From NCBI GenBank assembly GCA_964653285.1, contig CAZZEX010000053.1, forward strand, positions 1-32,800: 32,800 nt of DNA, given 5' to 3'. This DNA is from CAZZEX01 sp964653285. Lineage in GTDB: Bacteria > Chloroflexota > Anaerolineae > B4-G1. Below the pieces are notes generated by a model. The model searched no databases and was not told the origin of the DNA. It worked only from the letters and a program-made list of their open reading frames with translations. This document shows positions 14,426 to 22,499 of the stretch, piece after piece (position 1 is the first letter of the stretch; each line of letters starts with the position of its first letter). A program made the translations under genes and the position numbers.

Positions 14426-16255
14426 ATGTTGGCATCTACTACGCCATCCAAGTTTGACTTCAAAAACGCACTCTCGGACAAGCGGCTGGTTGGATTGTGG
14501 CGCATGATGACCGGCTTTCGCCTGACCTACCTGGGGGCAGTGCTCAGCGTAGGCGTGGCAGCCGCTCTTCGAACAGGCAACTATCTATTGCTGCGCTATT
14601 TTGTGGACGACGTTTTAGCCCAGGGGAAGTTTGACCGTACCCTGGTGCTGATTGCGTTAGGTTTTGTCGGCCTGGCGCTGGTTCAAGGCGCGTTCTCCTT
14701 TCTCAGCGGACGATGGGCTGCCCGGGCGGCGGAGGGGATCACGCGGCGGTTGCGCAACTACCTGTACGACCACACCCAGCGGCTGTCGTTTACTTATCAC
14801 GACCAGACGCAGACTGGCGAACTGATCCAACGCGCCACCTCAGACGTTGACGCCATCCGCCGGTTCTTCGCTGACCAGGCCATCGGCATGGGGCGCGTCG
14901 TGCTGCTCTTTGGAATCAACTTCGCTGCGTTGCTGAACTTAAACCGGCAACTGGCACTGCTTTCGATTGTGGTGGTGCCGCTGATCGTGATCATGTCGGT
15001 CTTCTTCTTCAGGAAGGTCTCAAAGTCATGTGAGGCCTTTCAGGAGCAGGAGGCTAAACTTTCGACCACCTTGCAGGAGAACCTAACCGGCGTGCGGGTA
15101 GTCAAGGCGTTTGCCCGGCAGTCCTATGAGCGGGCTAAGTTCGAGCAGGACAACTGGGAGCAGTTCCTGCGCGGACGGCGGCTGCTGATGATGCACTCGC
15201 TGTTCTGGCCGGTCTCGGGCATCCTGTGTGGCACTCAGATGCTGGGTGGCTTCTTCGCCGGGGCGCTGATGGCCATCAACGGCACAATCACGGTAGGCAC
15301 CTACCTGGCCTACGCCGGGCTGGTGGTATGGATTATCTGGCCCATGCGCAGCCTGGGCCGGCTGATCGTACACATGTCCACCGGGCTGGTCTCCTACGGG
15401 CGGGTGGCCAAAGTCATCAAGGAAGAGCGTGAGCCCCTGGACAAAGGCTCTTACGTACCGTCTGACGGCGTGCAGGGGGAGGTCGTGTTCCGCAACGTCT
15501 GCTTTGAGTACGACGACGACAGCCCGGTATTGAGAGACATTAGTTTTCGATGCGAGCCGGGGTGGACCGTGGCCTTGCTCGGCTCGACCGGCTCAGGTAA
15601 GACGTCATTGGTCAACCTGCTGCCCCGCTTCTACGAGTACACCGGCGGCAGCCTGACCCTCGACGGGGTGGAGTTGAGAGAGTATCCGCGCCACTTCCTG
15701 CGCTGGCAGATCGGCATCGTCGAGCAGGAGCCTCTCCTGTTCTCCCGCACCATCCGCGAGAACATCACCTACGGGGTCGGGCGGGACGTTTCAGACGCCG
15801 AGGTCGAAGCTGCTGGGCGGGCGGCAGCCCTCCACGACGTGATTATGTCGTTCCCCGATGGGTACGACACCCTGGTCGGCGAGAAGGGCATCACACTCTC
15901 AGGCGGGCAAAAACAGCGCGTTGCCATCGCCCGTACATTACTCAAAGACCCGCGCATCCTTATCCTGGATGACGCCACGTCGTCGGTGGATCCGGAGACC
16001 GAGGGGCTGATCCGCGAAGCCCTGCAGCGCCTGATGGAAGGTCGCACGACCTTCATCATCGCCCACCGCATTCAGAGCGTGATGAGCGCCGACTTGATCC
16101 TGGTGCTCGACCGGGGGCGGATCGTGCAACGGGGCACGCACGATGTGCTGATGACCCGGGGGGGCATCTATCGCCGGATCTACGACATGCAGACTCGCAT
16201 CGAGGACGAGTTGGGGAAAGAGATAGCCGGTGCCACTCTCCCGCAGGCTGCATAA
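14426..16255 (+). CDS. Heterodimeric ABC exporter, subunit with degenerate ATP site
   Basis: A 609-residue exporter half: six transmembrane helices (about 30-320) fused to a nucleotide-binding domain. Walker A is GSTGSGKT (386-393), signature LSGGQ (491-495), Walker B LILDD and the switch histidine H547. The residue after the Walker B aspartate is D516 instead of the catalytic glutamate, the hallmark of the degenerate half in BmrC/BmrD, LmrCD and TM287/288-type pairs. The following gene supplies the partner. The ATG at 14426 is preferred over the TTG at 14417, although the ribosome site (AAGG) is weak. These pairs export drugs or lipids. The substrate here is not readable from sequence. Confidence 0.93.
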   Translation: MLASTTPSKFDFKNALSDKRLVGLWRMMTGFRLTYLGAVLSVGVAAALRTGNYLLLRYFVDDVLAQGKFDRTLVLIALGFVGLALVQGAFSFLSGRWAARAAEGITRRLRNYLYDHTQRLSFTYHDQTQTGELIQRATSDVDAIRRFFADQAIGMGRVVLLFGINFAALLNLNRQLALLSIVVVPLIVIMSVFFFRKVSKSCEAFQEQEAKLSTTLQENLTGVRVVKAFARQSYERAKFEQDNWEQFLRGRRLLMMHSLFWPVSGILCGTQMLGGFFAGALMAINGTITVGTYLAYAGLVVWIIWPMRSLGRLIVHMSTGLVSYGRVAKVIKEEREPLDKGSYVPSDGVQGEVVFRNVCFEYDDDSPVLRDISFRCEPGWTVALLGSTGSGKTSLVNLLPRFYEYTGGSLTLDGVELREYPRHFLRWQIGIVEQEPLLFSRTIRENITYGVGRDVSDAEVEAAGRAAALHDVIMSFPDGYDTLVGEKGITLSGGQKQRVAIARTLLKDPRILILDDATSSVDPETEGLIREALQRLMEGRTTFIIAHRIQSVMSADLILVLDRGRIVQRGTHDVLMTRGGIYRRIYDMQTRIEDELGKEIAGATLPQAA

Positions 16256-16348
16256 GATGTTGTGGCGAGAAAGGCGTCCGGGTGCGGGTGTTACCCGTTG
16301 ATCGGGGCAGTTTTCAAGCCTGCGGGAGGGTAGAGAAGGAGATAGCCC

Positions 16349-18166
16349 ATGTCGCACTTTGAGTTTGAAGAAGAAGAATTTACAACCCAGTTTAACGGCC
16401 AGACAGTCCTGCGCATCCTGGCCCAGGCCAGGCCGCATTGGCCGTGGCTCGCCGGCTTTCTGGTGGCCGTCGCGTTTGTGTCGGCAATGGACTCGTACTT
16501 TACCTTCCTCAGCAAGCAAATCGTGGACGAGGGTATCCTGGCGGGCGACAGAGAGATGCTCATCCGGCTCGTCACCCTGTACGGCTCGCTGATCGTCGTG
16601 CAGGCTGTGGGTGTCTTTACCTTCATCTTCCTGACCGGTATCCTGGGCGAACGCATTCGGTATGACCTGCGGAAGAAAATGTTCGAGCACCTGCAGGAGT
16701 TGTCTTTCTCCTACTTCGACCGGACGCCGGTGGGCTGGATCATGTCGCGTGTCACCTCCGATTCGAGTCGCATGGCCGAGTTGGTGACCTGGGGGCTGTT
16801 GGACGTCACCTGGGGCTTCATGAACATCGCCACAGGCATCTACTTTATGATGATTATCAACTGGCGGCTGGCTCTTGTAGTGTTCGCCGTGATCCCGGTG
16901 CTGGTAGTCGTGGCGGCCCAGTTCAGGAAGAAGATCGTCGTAGAATACCGGAAGGTGCGCAGACTCAACTCGAAGATCACCGGCGCTTACAACGAGAACA
17001 TCACCGGCGTGCGCGTGGTCAAGGCGCTCTGCCGGGAAGAGGAGAATCTGCGCGAGTTCGGTGGTCTCACGGGTGAAATGTACCGCGCGTCCTACCGGGC
17101 GGCGTATCTGTCGGCGTTGTTCCTGCCGACGGTGCAGTTGATCAGCGCGGTGGCGTTGGGCAGCATCGTCTGGTACGGTGGCCTGCAAGTGCAGGTGGGC
17201 GCTCTGACCATCGGCGGCATCCAGGCGTTCGTCGGGTACGTCACCTTCATGCTCTGGCCGATCCAGGACCTGGCCCGCGTCTACGCCGAGATGCAGCACA
17301 CTATCGCCTCGGCCGAGCGAGTCTTCTCGCTTATTGACGCGGTGCCTGACGTGACTGACCGGCCGGGGGCGGTTGACCCGGGCACCATCCAGGGCGACAT
17401 CGAATTTGATCACGTAGACTTCTACTACGAGGAAGACAACCCGGTGCTGCGGGACTTCACGCTAAAGGTGAATCGCGGCGAGAGGATCGCTCTGGTTGGG
17501 CCGACGGGCGGGGGCAAGACGACCATCGTCAACCTGCTATGCCGCTTCTACGAGCCGACGGGGGGCACTATATGCATCGGCGGGCGGGATTACACCGCAC
17601 TGTCGCTGCACGGTATCCAGTCCCGGATTGGGGTAGTGCTGCAGACGCCGCACCTCTTCTCCGGCAGTGTCCGCGAGAACCTCCGCTACGGCCGATTGGA
17701 TGCCACCGACGAGGACGTCGTCGAGGCGGCCAAACTGGCCGGCGCCCACGATTTCATCGTGACGCTGGAAAAGGAGTACGACGAAGAGGTAGGCGAGGGT
17801 GGCGTGTTGCTTTCGGTCGGACAGAAGCAACTGGTCAGCCTGGCGCGGGCGATTCTGGCCCAGCCGGAGATCTTTATTATGGACGAGGCGACCAGTTCAG
17901 TGGACACGCTGACCGAGGCGCTGATTCAGCAGGGGATGGAGACGCTGATGCAGGACCGCACCAGTTTCATCATCGCCCACCGCCTTTCGACGATCAAACG
18001 GGCGGACCGGATCCTGGTCATTGAGGACGGGCGCATCGCGGAGATGGGCAGCCACGCCGAACTGCTGCGCGCCCGTGGGCACTACTACCGGCTGTACACG
18101 CAGCAATTCCGGCGCGAGATGGAGCAGGAGTACGATGTCTTCAAAGTGCCCGGCCTGGCGGCGTGA
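16349..18166 (+). CDS. Heterodimeric ABC exporter, catalytic subunit
   Basis: A 605-residue partner exporter half with a short acidic N-terminus, six membrane helices (about 30-315) and an ATPase domain. Walker A is GPTGGGKT (384-391), Walker B FIMDE with catalytic glutamate E513, switch histidine H544. Its signature is LSVGQ (488-492) rather than LSGGQ. In the dimer its altered signature faces the Asp-containing site of the first subunit, while its own intact Walker motifs face LSGGQ. One consensus and one degenerate site result. AAGGAG precedes the ATG. The 93-base gap to the first subunit has no terminator, so the two are probably co-transcribed. Confidence 0.93.
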   Translation: MSHFEFEEEEFTTQFNGQTVLRILAQARPHWPWLAGFLVAVAFVSAMDSYFTFLSKQIVDEGILAGDREMLIRLVTLYGSLIVVQAVGVFTFIFLTGILGERIRYDLRKKMFEHLQELSFSYFDRTPVGWIMSRVTSDSSRMAELVTWGLLDVTWGFMNIATGIYFMMIINWRLALVVFAVIPVLVVVAAQFRKKIVVEYRKVRRLNSKITGAYNENITGVRVVKALCREEENLREFGGLTGEMYRASYRAAYLSALFLPTVQLISAVALGSIVWYGGLQVQVGALTIGGIQAFVGYVTFMLWPIQDLARVYAEMQHTIASAERVFSLIDAVPDVTDRPGAVDPGTIQGDIEFDHVDFYYEEDNPVLRDFTLKVNRGERIALVGPTGGGKTTIVNLLCRFYEPTGGTICIGGRDYTALSLHGIQSRIGVVLQTPHLFSGSVRENLRYGRLDATDEDVVEAAKLAGAHDFIVTLEKEYDEEVGEGGVLLSVGQKQLVSLARAILAQPEIFIMDEATSSVDTLTEALIQQGMETLMQDRTSFIIAHRLSTIKRADRILVIEDGRIAEMGSHAELLRARGHYYRLYTQQFRREMEQEYDVFKVPGLAA

Positions 18167-18176
18167 GGGAATGATG

Positions 18177-18249
18177 GGACGCAGATTTTCGCAGATAGAA
18201 TGAACCAACGAGTCAGCGAATCGGCGAATATCAGCGTTGATCTGCGTCC
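18177..18249. repeat. Inverted repeat between the ABC exporter and EF-G-like genes
   Basis: GGACGCAGAT (18177-18186) is perfectly repeated in inverse at ATCTGCGTCC (18240-18249). Inside are related short motifs (TCGCAGAT, TCAGCGAATCGGCGAA). It looks like a small dispersed palindromic element rather than a terminator, as no T run follows. Its copy number cannot be judged here. Confidence 0.6.
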
Positions 18250-18277
18250 TATATAGAAAGCAAGAAGGGACAAAAGC

Positions 18278-18361
18278 ATGAGTTTGATAAGAGTTGCCTT
18301 ACTTCAGATGACTGCCTGTGGCAATGACCGGGATACGAATCGGGCCAAAGGAGGAGATATC
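18278..18361 (+). pseudogene. N-terminal remnant of a carbon-nitrogen hydrolase (nitrilase-like)
   Basis: ATG at 18278, with AAGGGA about eight bases upstream, opens SLIRVALLQMTACGNDRDTN, which looks like the first strand and helix of nitrilase-superfamily hydrolases (family knowledge, VRVALLQM...GND..N..KG). After 28 codons the frame runs directly into the ATG of the EF-G-like gene without a stop. The Glu-Lys-Cys catalytic body is absent. Either this is a deletion remnant or it now forms an N-terminal extension of the EF-G-like protein. The better ribosome site (AAGGAGGAG at 18348-18356) favours separate initiation at 18362. Confidence 0.55.
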
Positions 18362-20500
18362 ATGAGTAAGAAGAAAGAAGCACCTATCGAGAAAGTACGC
18401 ATCATTGGCATTTTCGCCCACGTGGACGCGGGCAAGACGACCACGTCGGAGGCGGTTCTCTACTACGCGGGACGCATTCACCGCGTCGGCAGCATTGACG
18501 AAGGCACGACGCAACTGGATTGGATGGAGCAGGAGCGGGAGCGCGGCATCACCATCACCGCCGCTGCCACCGCCTGCCACTGGCACGGTCACCGCATCAA
18601 CTTGATTGACACGCCCGGCCACATTGACTTCACCGCCGAGGTCGTGCGCTCCATCCGCGTCATTGACGGGGCGGTGATCCTGCTGTGCGGCGTGGGCGGC
18701 GTCGAGCCGCAGACCGAGGCAGTCTGGATGCACGCCGACCGTGAGAACTTGCCGCGTATCATCTTCGTCAACAAACTCGACCGGCTGGGCGCTGACTTCG
18801 AGCGTGTGCTGGGCGAGGTTCACGAGCGGCTCACGCCACACGCCGTGCCGCTGCAACTCCCCACCGGCCGCGAAGGCGACTTCACCGGCGTCGTGGACCT
18901 CATCGGTCAGCAGGCGTTGGTATGGCGCGATGGGGCGGATGATCCAGCGGTGGAGCCGATCCCACCCACGATGCAGGCTGGGGTCGCCTCGGCCCGTGCG
19001 TCGCTGCTGGACGCCATCTGCGAGACGGACGATGCGCTGCTGGAGCAGCGGCTGGCGGGACTCGAGCCCGACGCGGCTGCGCTCAGGGCGGCGCTGCGAC
19101 GCGCCACCATCGCCGGCAAACTGGTGCCAGTATTGTGTGGCGCTTCGCGCAAGCGCATCGGCGTGCAACCGCTGCTCGATGGCATCGTTGCCTACCTTCC
19201 AGCGCCGGTGGATCTGCCTCCTATGCTGGGCACTATCCCCGGTAGCAAGACTTCTCCCCTCACAGGGGGGACTGAGGGGGGTACGGAGGAAATCGTCGAG
19301 CGGCCCGATGACCCCGCTGCCCCCTTGTGTGCCGCCGCCTTCAAGATCGTCACCGACCCGCACGTGGGGCACCTGACCTGGGTGCGGGTTTTCTCCGGCC
19401 ACCTGAAGGTTGGGGAGATGGTCTACAACCCGCGTGCCGGCGTGGAGGAGCGGGTGGGGCGCATCTACCGCATGCACGCCAACCGCCGTGAGCAGGTGGA
19501 CCACATGGCAGCCAGCGACGTGGTGGCGTTGGTGGGCGTCAAGTCGGCCATCACCGGCGACACGCTCTGTGACCCGGCCCATCCTATCGAGTTGGAGACC
19601 TTCAAGTTCCCGGCTCCGGTCATCGCGGTGGCGCTGACGGCAGTCTCTAGCGACGAGCGCGACAAAGTGCGCCAGGCCGTGGCGCGGCTGTGTGACGAGG
19701 ACCCCACGTTGGTCAGCCGCTTCGACCCGGAGACGGGCGAGGAGACGCTGGCCGGGATGGGGGAACTGCACCTGGAGGTTGCCGTGGATCGGCTGCGGAC
19801 TGAGTTCGGTCTCGTCCCGCAGGTGAGCCCGCCGCAGGTCTCCTACCGCGAGGCGGTGCGCCAGGCAGTCGAGGCGACCGGTACATACAAGAAGCAGACC
19901 GGTGGTCATGGCCATTTCGCCGAGGTACGGTTGCTCGTCGAGCCGCTGGAGCGCGGGGGGGGCGTCGTCTTCGAGAACGAGGCTCCCCCTTCCGAATTCC
20001 CCACCGACTTTGTGCGTCCCACTGAATTGGGCGTGCGCCAGGCGCTGGAGAAAGGCATCATCGCCGGCTATCCGGTCACCGATGTGCGCGTGACGCTACT
20101 GGGCGGCAAGTTCCACGATGTGGACTCGGCCTCGATGGACTTCCAGATCGCGGGCTCAATGGCGGTGCGGCAGGCGGTGCGTCGCGCCGACCCCGCGCTG
20201 CTCGAGCCCGTCATGCGCGTTGACGTGAATGTTCTCGAAGAGCACCTGGGAAGCGTCGTGGCGGATATTGGGCGGCGGCGTGGGAGCGTGAGCGGAATGC
20301 ACGTGCGGGGAAACATGCGCAACGTGGATGGCGAGGTGCCGCTGGCCGAGGCCCGGGGCTACGCCACTGACCTGCGCAGTCTCACCCAGGGCCGGGGCAC
20401 CTTCACACTGGAGTTCCGCTGCTACGACTTCGTGCCGGATGGCTTGGCCGAGCAGATTATCAAGCAGCGCCGGGTGGAGGGGAAGGTCCCGAAGCGATAG
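18362..20500 (+). CDS. Elongation factor G-like GTPase (EF-G paralogue)
   Basis: A 712-residue translational GTPase with all G motifs: AHVDAGKT (19-26), RGITI (61-65), DTPGH (83-87), NKLD (137-140) and CGAS (259-262). EF-G domains II-V follow, including GMGELHLEVAVDRL and the C-terminal RSLTQGRGTF. It keeps the EF-G segment RIH.G..DEGTTQLDWMEQERERG. It sits outside the usual rpsL-rpsG-fusA context and after an ABC exporter, so a second, specialised EF-G (fusA2-like or ribosome-protection/recycling type) is more likely than the housekeeping one. Residues about 293-309 are a low-complexity in-frame insertion between the G domain and domain II. ATG 18362 is chosen from the strong ribosome site. 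Confidence 0.88.
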   Translation: MSKKKEAPIEKVRIIGIFAHVDAGKTTTSEAVLYYAGRIHRVGSIDEGTTQLDWMEQERERGITITAAATACHWHGHRINLIDTPGHIDFTAEVVRSIRVIDGAVILLCGVGGVEPQTEAVWMHADRENLPRIIFVNKLDRLGADFERVLGEVHERLTPHAVPLQLPTGREGDFTGVVDLIGQQALVWRDGADDPAVEPIPPTMQAGVASARASLLDAICETDDALLEQRLAGLEPDAAALRAALRRATIAGKLVPVLCGASRKRIGVQPLLDGIVAYLPAPVDLPPMLGTIPGSKTSPLTGGTEGGTEEIVERPDDPAAPLCAAAFKIVTDPHVGHLTWVRVFSGHLKVGEMVYNPRAGVEERVGRIYRMHANRREQVDHMAASDVVALVGVKSAITGDTLCDPAHPIELETFKFPAPVIAVALTAVSSDERDKVRQAVARLCDEDPTLVSRFDPETGEETLAGMGELHLEVAVDRLRTEFGLVPQVSPPQVSYREAVRQAVEATGTYKKQTGGHGHFAEVRLLVEPLERGGGVVFENEAPPSEFPTDFVRPTELGVRQALEKGIIAGYPVTDVRVTLLGGKFHDVDSASMDFQIAGSMAVRQAVRRADPALLEPVMRVDVNVLEEHLGSVVADIGRRRGSVSGMHVRGNMRNVDGEVPLAEARGYATDLRSLTQGRGTFTLEFRCYDFVPDGLAEQIIKQRRVEGKVPKR
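19249..19291. repeat. Short palindromic G-rich repeat inserted in frame in the EF-G-like gene
   Basis: The stretch includes CCCCT-CAC-AGGGG (19256-19268) followed by GGACTGAGGGGGG, and encodes SPLTGGTEGG. It falls where EF-G proteins have a short loop before EEI.ERP. Such C-rich/G-rich units are dispersed repeats in several bacterial genomes. Its identity as a repeat is from pattern recognition only. Confidence 0.5.
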
Positions 20501-20544
20501 CCAGATGTTGCGGAGGACCCCGGAGGGTAGGCGCAGGAGATGTG

Positions 20545-21699
20545 ATGGTGAACCCAGTGATGGGGACGGCGGCTATGAAGAAAGCTCTGATCCTGTTCAC
20601 CGTCTGGTGGGTGGTGCTGAATTTGTTCGCTGTGGGCGTCTTCTTCCGCTTCCGCATCACCGAGCCAGACACCGCTTACGGCTGGATTCCGCCGGAGAGC
20701 GGCTTCTTCCCGGCCTACTGGAAGGGGTTCGTGGACCTGCACATGCGATGGGATTCTGGCTTCTACGTCTGGATCGCCGCCGATGGGTATTATCCTGATA
20801 ACGCTGCCTTCCTGCCACTTTACTCCGGGTTGACATGGGCGGTCGAGCGTGTGCTGGCCTGGACGACCGGTCACGACTTCGACTGGTGGGACTGGTCTAC
20901 CGTCGCTTTTGTCATCGCCAATCTCAGCGCGGCGGCCGCATGCATGCTGATGGCTGCCCTGGCGCGGCTAGACGAGGACGAGCCGACGGCTCTGCGGGCG
21001 GTGCTGTTCTTGTTGCTCTTCCCAGCCGCCTTTTTCCTGACGACTGTCTATAGTGAACCGCTGTTCGTCGCGCTGGTGTTGGGCAGTTTCTACGCGGCGC
21101 GCCGAGGCCGCTGGTGGCTGGCGGGGTTGCTGGGCGGGCTGGCCGCGCTGACCCGCGCAGTGGGCGTGGTGCTGCTCCTGCCGCTGGCGGTTGAATACAT
21201 CCAGCCGCGGAGGCACTGGCGGCTGGAGCGAGGCGCGTTGGGGTTGCTGCTTGTGCCAGCGGCGTTCCTGGCCTTTCTCTGGATGCTACACGCCCAGGGG
21301 CTCTCGTTCTTTGATGCTCAGGCTAATCGCTTTGGCCGCCCGTTGATGCTGGCGGGATGGGATGCGCTGATGGAGTACGCTGCCTACGCCGGGGAGCACC
21401 CACCCGCGCTGGTGAACCTGATGCTTGATCTGACCGTAACCTTGTTAGCGCTGGGCATCTCGATAATCGCTTGCTGGAGGGTACGCCTCTCCTACGGGCT
21501 GTGGGGTGTCCTCGTCGTGCTGGTGCCGGCGCTGACTGGCCTCACGACCTTGCGTTACGCGCTGCCCGCTTTCGTCGTGCCGTTGGCCTGTGCCCGCTGG
21601 GGGCGCGATCCCTCGGTCGAGCGGGCCTACGTTGGTCTGGGCGCACTGTTGTTAGGGTACTACACGACGTTGTTCGTGCAAGGATATTGGGCAGGGTGA
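20545..21699 (+). CDS. Membrane mannosyltransferase of the PIG-V/Gpi18-like type
   Basis: A polytopic membrane protein of about 384 residues with ten or so hydrophobic helices. The first extracytoplasmic loop carries RWDSGFYVWIAADGYYPDN followed by AAFLPLY. This matches the Asp-containing catalytic loop of PIG-V/Gpi18-like GT-C glycosyltransferases, which use polyprenyl-phosphate sugars. Further on FFLTTVYSEPLF and LAALTRAVG are also seen in this group. Several starts are possible (GTG 20542, ATG 20545, GTG 20548, ATG 20560, ATG 20575). AGGAG at 20535-20539 best suits 20545 or 20548. Acceptor and sugar are unknown; the lipid-carrier genes uppS and cdsA lie downstream but are not adjacent. Confidence 0.78.
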   Translation: MVNPVMGTAAMKKALILFTVWWVVLNLFAVGVFFRFRITEPDTAYGWIPPESGFFPAYWKGFVDLHMRWDSGFYVWIAADGYYPDNAAFLPLYSGLTWAVERVLAWTTGHDFDWWDWSTVAFVIANLSAAAACMLMAALARLDEDEPTALRAVLFLLLFPAAFFLTTVYSEPLFVALVLGSFYAARRGRWWLAGLLGGLAALTRAVGVVLLLPLAVEYIQPRRHWRLERGALGLLLVPAAFLAFLWMLHAQGLSFFDAQANRFGRPLMLAGWDALMEYAAYAGEHPPALVNLMLDLTVTLLALGISIIACWRVRLSYGLWGVLVVLVPALTGLTTLRYALPAFVVPLACARWGRDPSVERAYVGLGALLLGYYTTLFVQGYWAG

Positions 21700-21737
21700 G
21701 CGGGGGAGATCCTGAGGCGACTGCTGGCTTGTTCGAT

Positions 21738-21766
21738 TTGCCCTCAGCAGTAGGATGGAGTATAAT
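21738..21766 (+). promoter_or_regulatory. Promoter for the response-regulator gene
   Basis: TTGCCC (21738-21743) and perfect TATAAT (21761-21766) are 17 bases apart. RNA should start near 21773, so the ATG at 21765 cannot be the protein start. Confidence 0.78.
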
Positions 21767-21809
21767 GCAGCCTGTTCCGTGGCGTGGTTCAGATGGAGGA
21801 GTAGGGAAC

Positions 21810-22481
21810 GTGCAGCAGGTGGCACCAGTCTATACTATCCTGATCGTGGAGGGCAGGAAGCGCACGGCAGAGCATCTGGCCCCGATTCTTAACGATCAGG
21901 GATATCGTGTCGTTACAGCCCGCACGCGAAGGGAGGCTTTGGCCAAGATACAAGAGGCACACCCGGCAGTGATCGTGCTGGACTCTCTCTCGCTGCGTTT
22001 CAGTTGCCGCCGTTTCTGCGACACCTTGCGGGATTCTGCTCTCGATATCCCAGTGCTGATGTTGCTGCCGGAGGGAGAGAGGATTGACCGCAGTGTGGGC
22101 GCGCAGGCGTATCTGCGCTGTCCCTCTTCCGCCAGGAAACTGATCAACCGGGTAGCCAAGCTGCTGTCTACCGTGCTCCAGGTAGGCGATGTGGTCTTCA
22201 ACGTTGAGCGGCGCTCTGTCATCTACGGTAAGCGCAAGAGGCACCTCACTCCCAAGCAGGCTCGTCTCCTTGAGGTTCTCATGAGTCATCCGGGCAAGAT
22301 TTTGACTCGGGCTTTCTTGATGAAGCAGGTGTGGGACACCGACTATATGGGTGATACACGCACCCTTGATGTCCATGTCCACTGGGTGCGCAAAGCGATT
22401 GAGGCAGATCACAGGTCACCGGTCTACCTGCGCACGGTCCGCCGGGTAGGCTATCGTTTCGAGGTGCCAGAGAAGGAATAG
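21810..22481 (+). CDS. OmpR/PhoB-type regulator with an atypical receiver domain
   Basis: The 223-residue protein has a receiver-like N-terminus (about 8-120) and a clear winged-helix DNA-binding domain (about 130-220: RHLTPKQARLLEVLM, RTLDVHVHWVRKAIE, RTVRRVGYRFEVP). In the receiver the acidic pair reads IVEGRK instead of IVDD. The phospho-acceptor aspartate seems kept in IVLDSLS. The switch Thr/Ser is not evident, and the usual KP near the end reads RCP, so the key lysine is lost. It may be regulated without phosphorylation. GTG 21810 has GGAGGAG eight bases upstream and lies behind a promoter. No histidine kinase neighbours it. The 171-base gap after it holds the rpsB promoter and leader. 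Confidence 0.88.
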   Translation: MQQVAPVYTILIVEGRKRTAEHLAPILNDQGYRVVTARTRREALAKIQEAHPAVIVLDSLSLRFSCRRFCDTLRDSALDIPVLMLLPEGERIDRSVGAQAYLRCPSSARKLINRVAKLLSTVLQVGDVVFNVERRSVIYGKRKRHLTPKQARLLEVLMSHPGKILTRAFLMKQVWDTDYMGDTRTLDVHVHWVRKAIEADHRSPVYLRTVRRVGYRFEVPEKE

Positions 22482-22499
22482 GCGCGGCGGCCTGCGGAC

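Noticed and set aside
13387..14505. Minus-strand open frame of 372 codons opposite the tandem HAD gene
   Set aside because: No start signal and no family motif, while the plus strand has complete HAD motifs.
16275..16300. Small hairpin CGGGT-GTT-ACCCG between the two ABC subunits as a terminator
   Set aside because: Only five base pairs and no T run follows.
15938..17413. Long minus-strand open frame (491 codons) across both ABC exporter genes
   Set aside because: Antisense to two clear ABC proteins and to the gap between them, with no recognisable motif; a GC-driven shadow.
18299..19915. Long minus-strand open frame (538 codons) opposite the EF-G-like gene
   Set aside because: It is fully antisense to a gene with all GTPase motifs, lacks a ribosome site and has the His/Arg-rich composition of a shadow frame in GC-rich DNA.
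21765..21809. ATG 21765 as start of the response regulator
   Set aside because: It lies within the -10 box (21761-21766), so it cannot be on the message. GTG 21810 has a good ribosome site.
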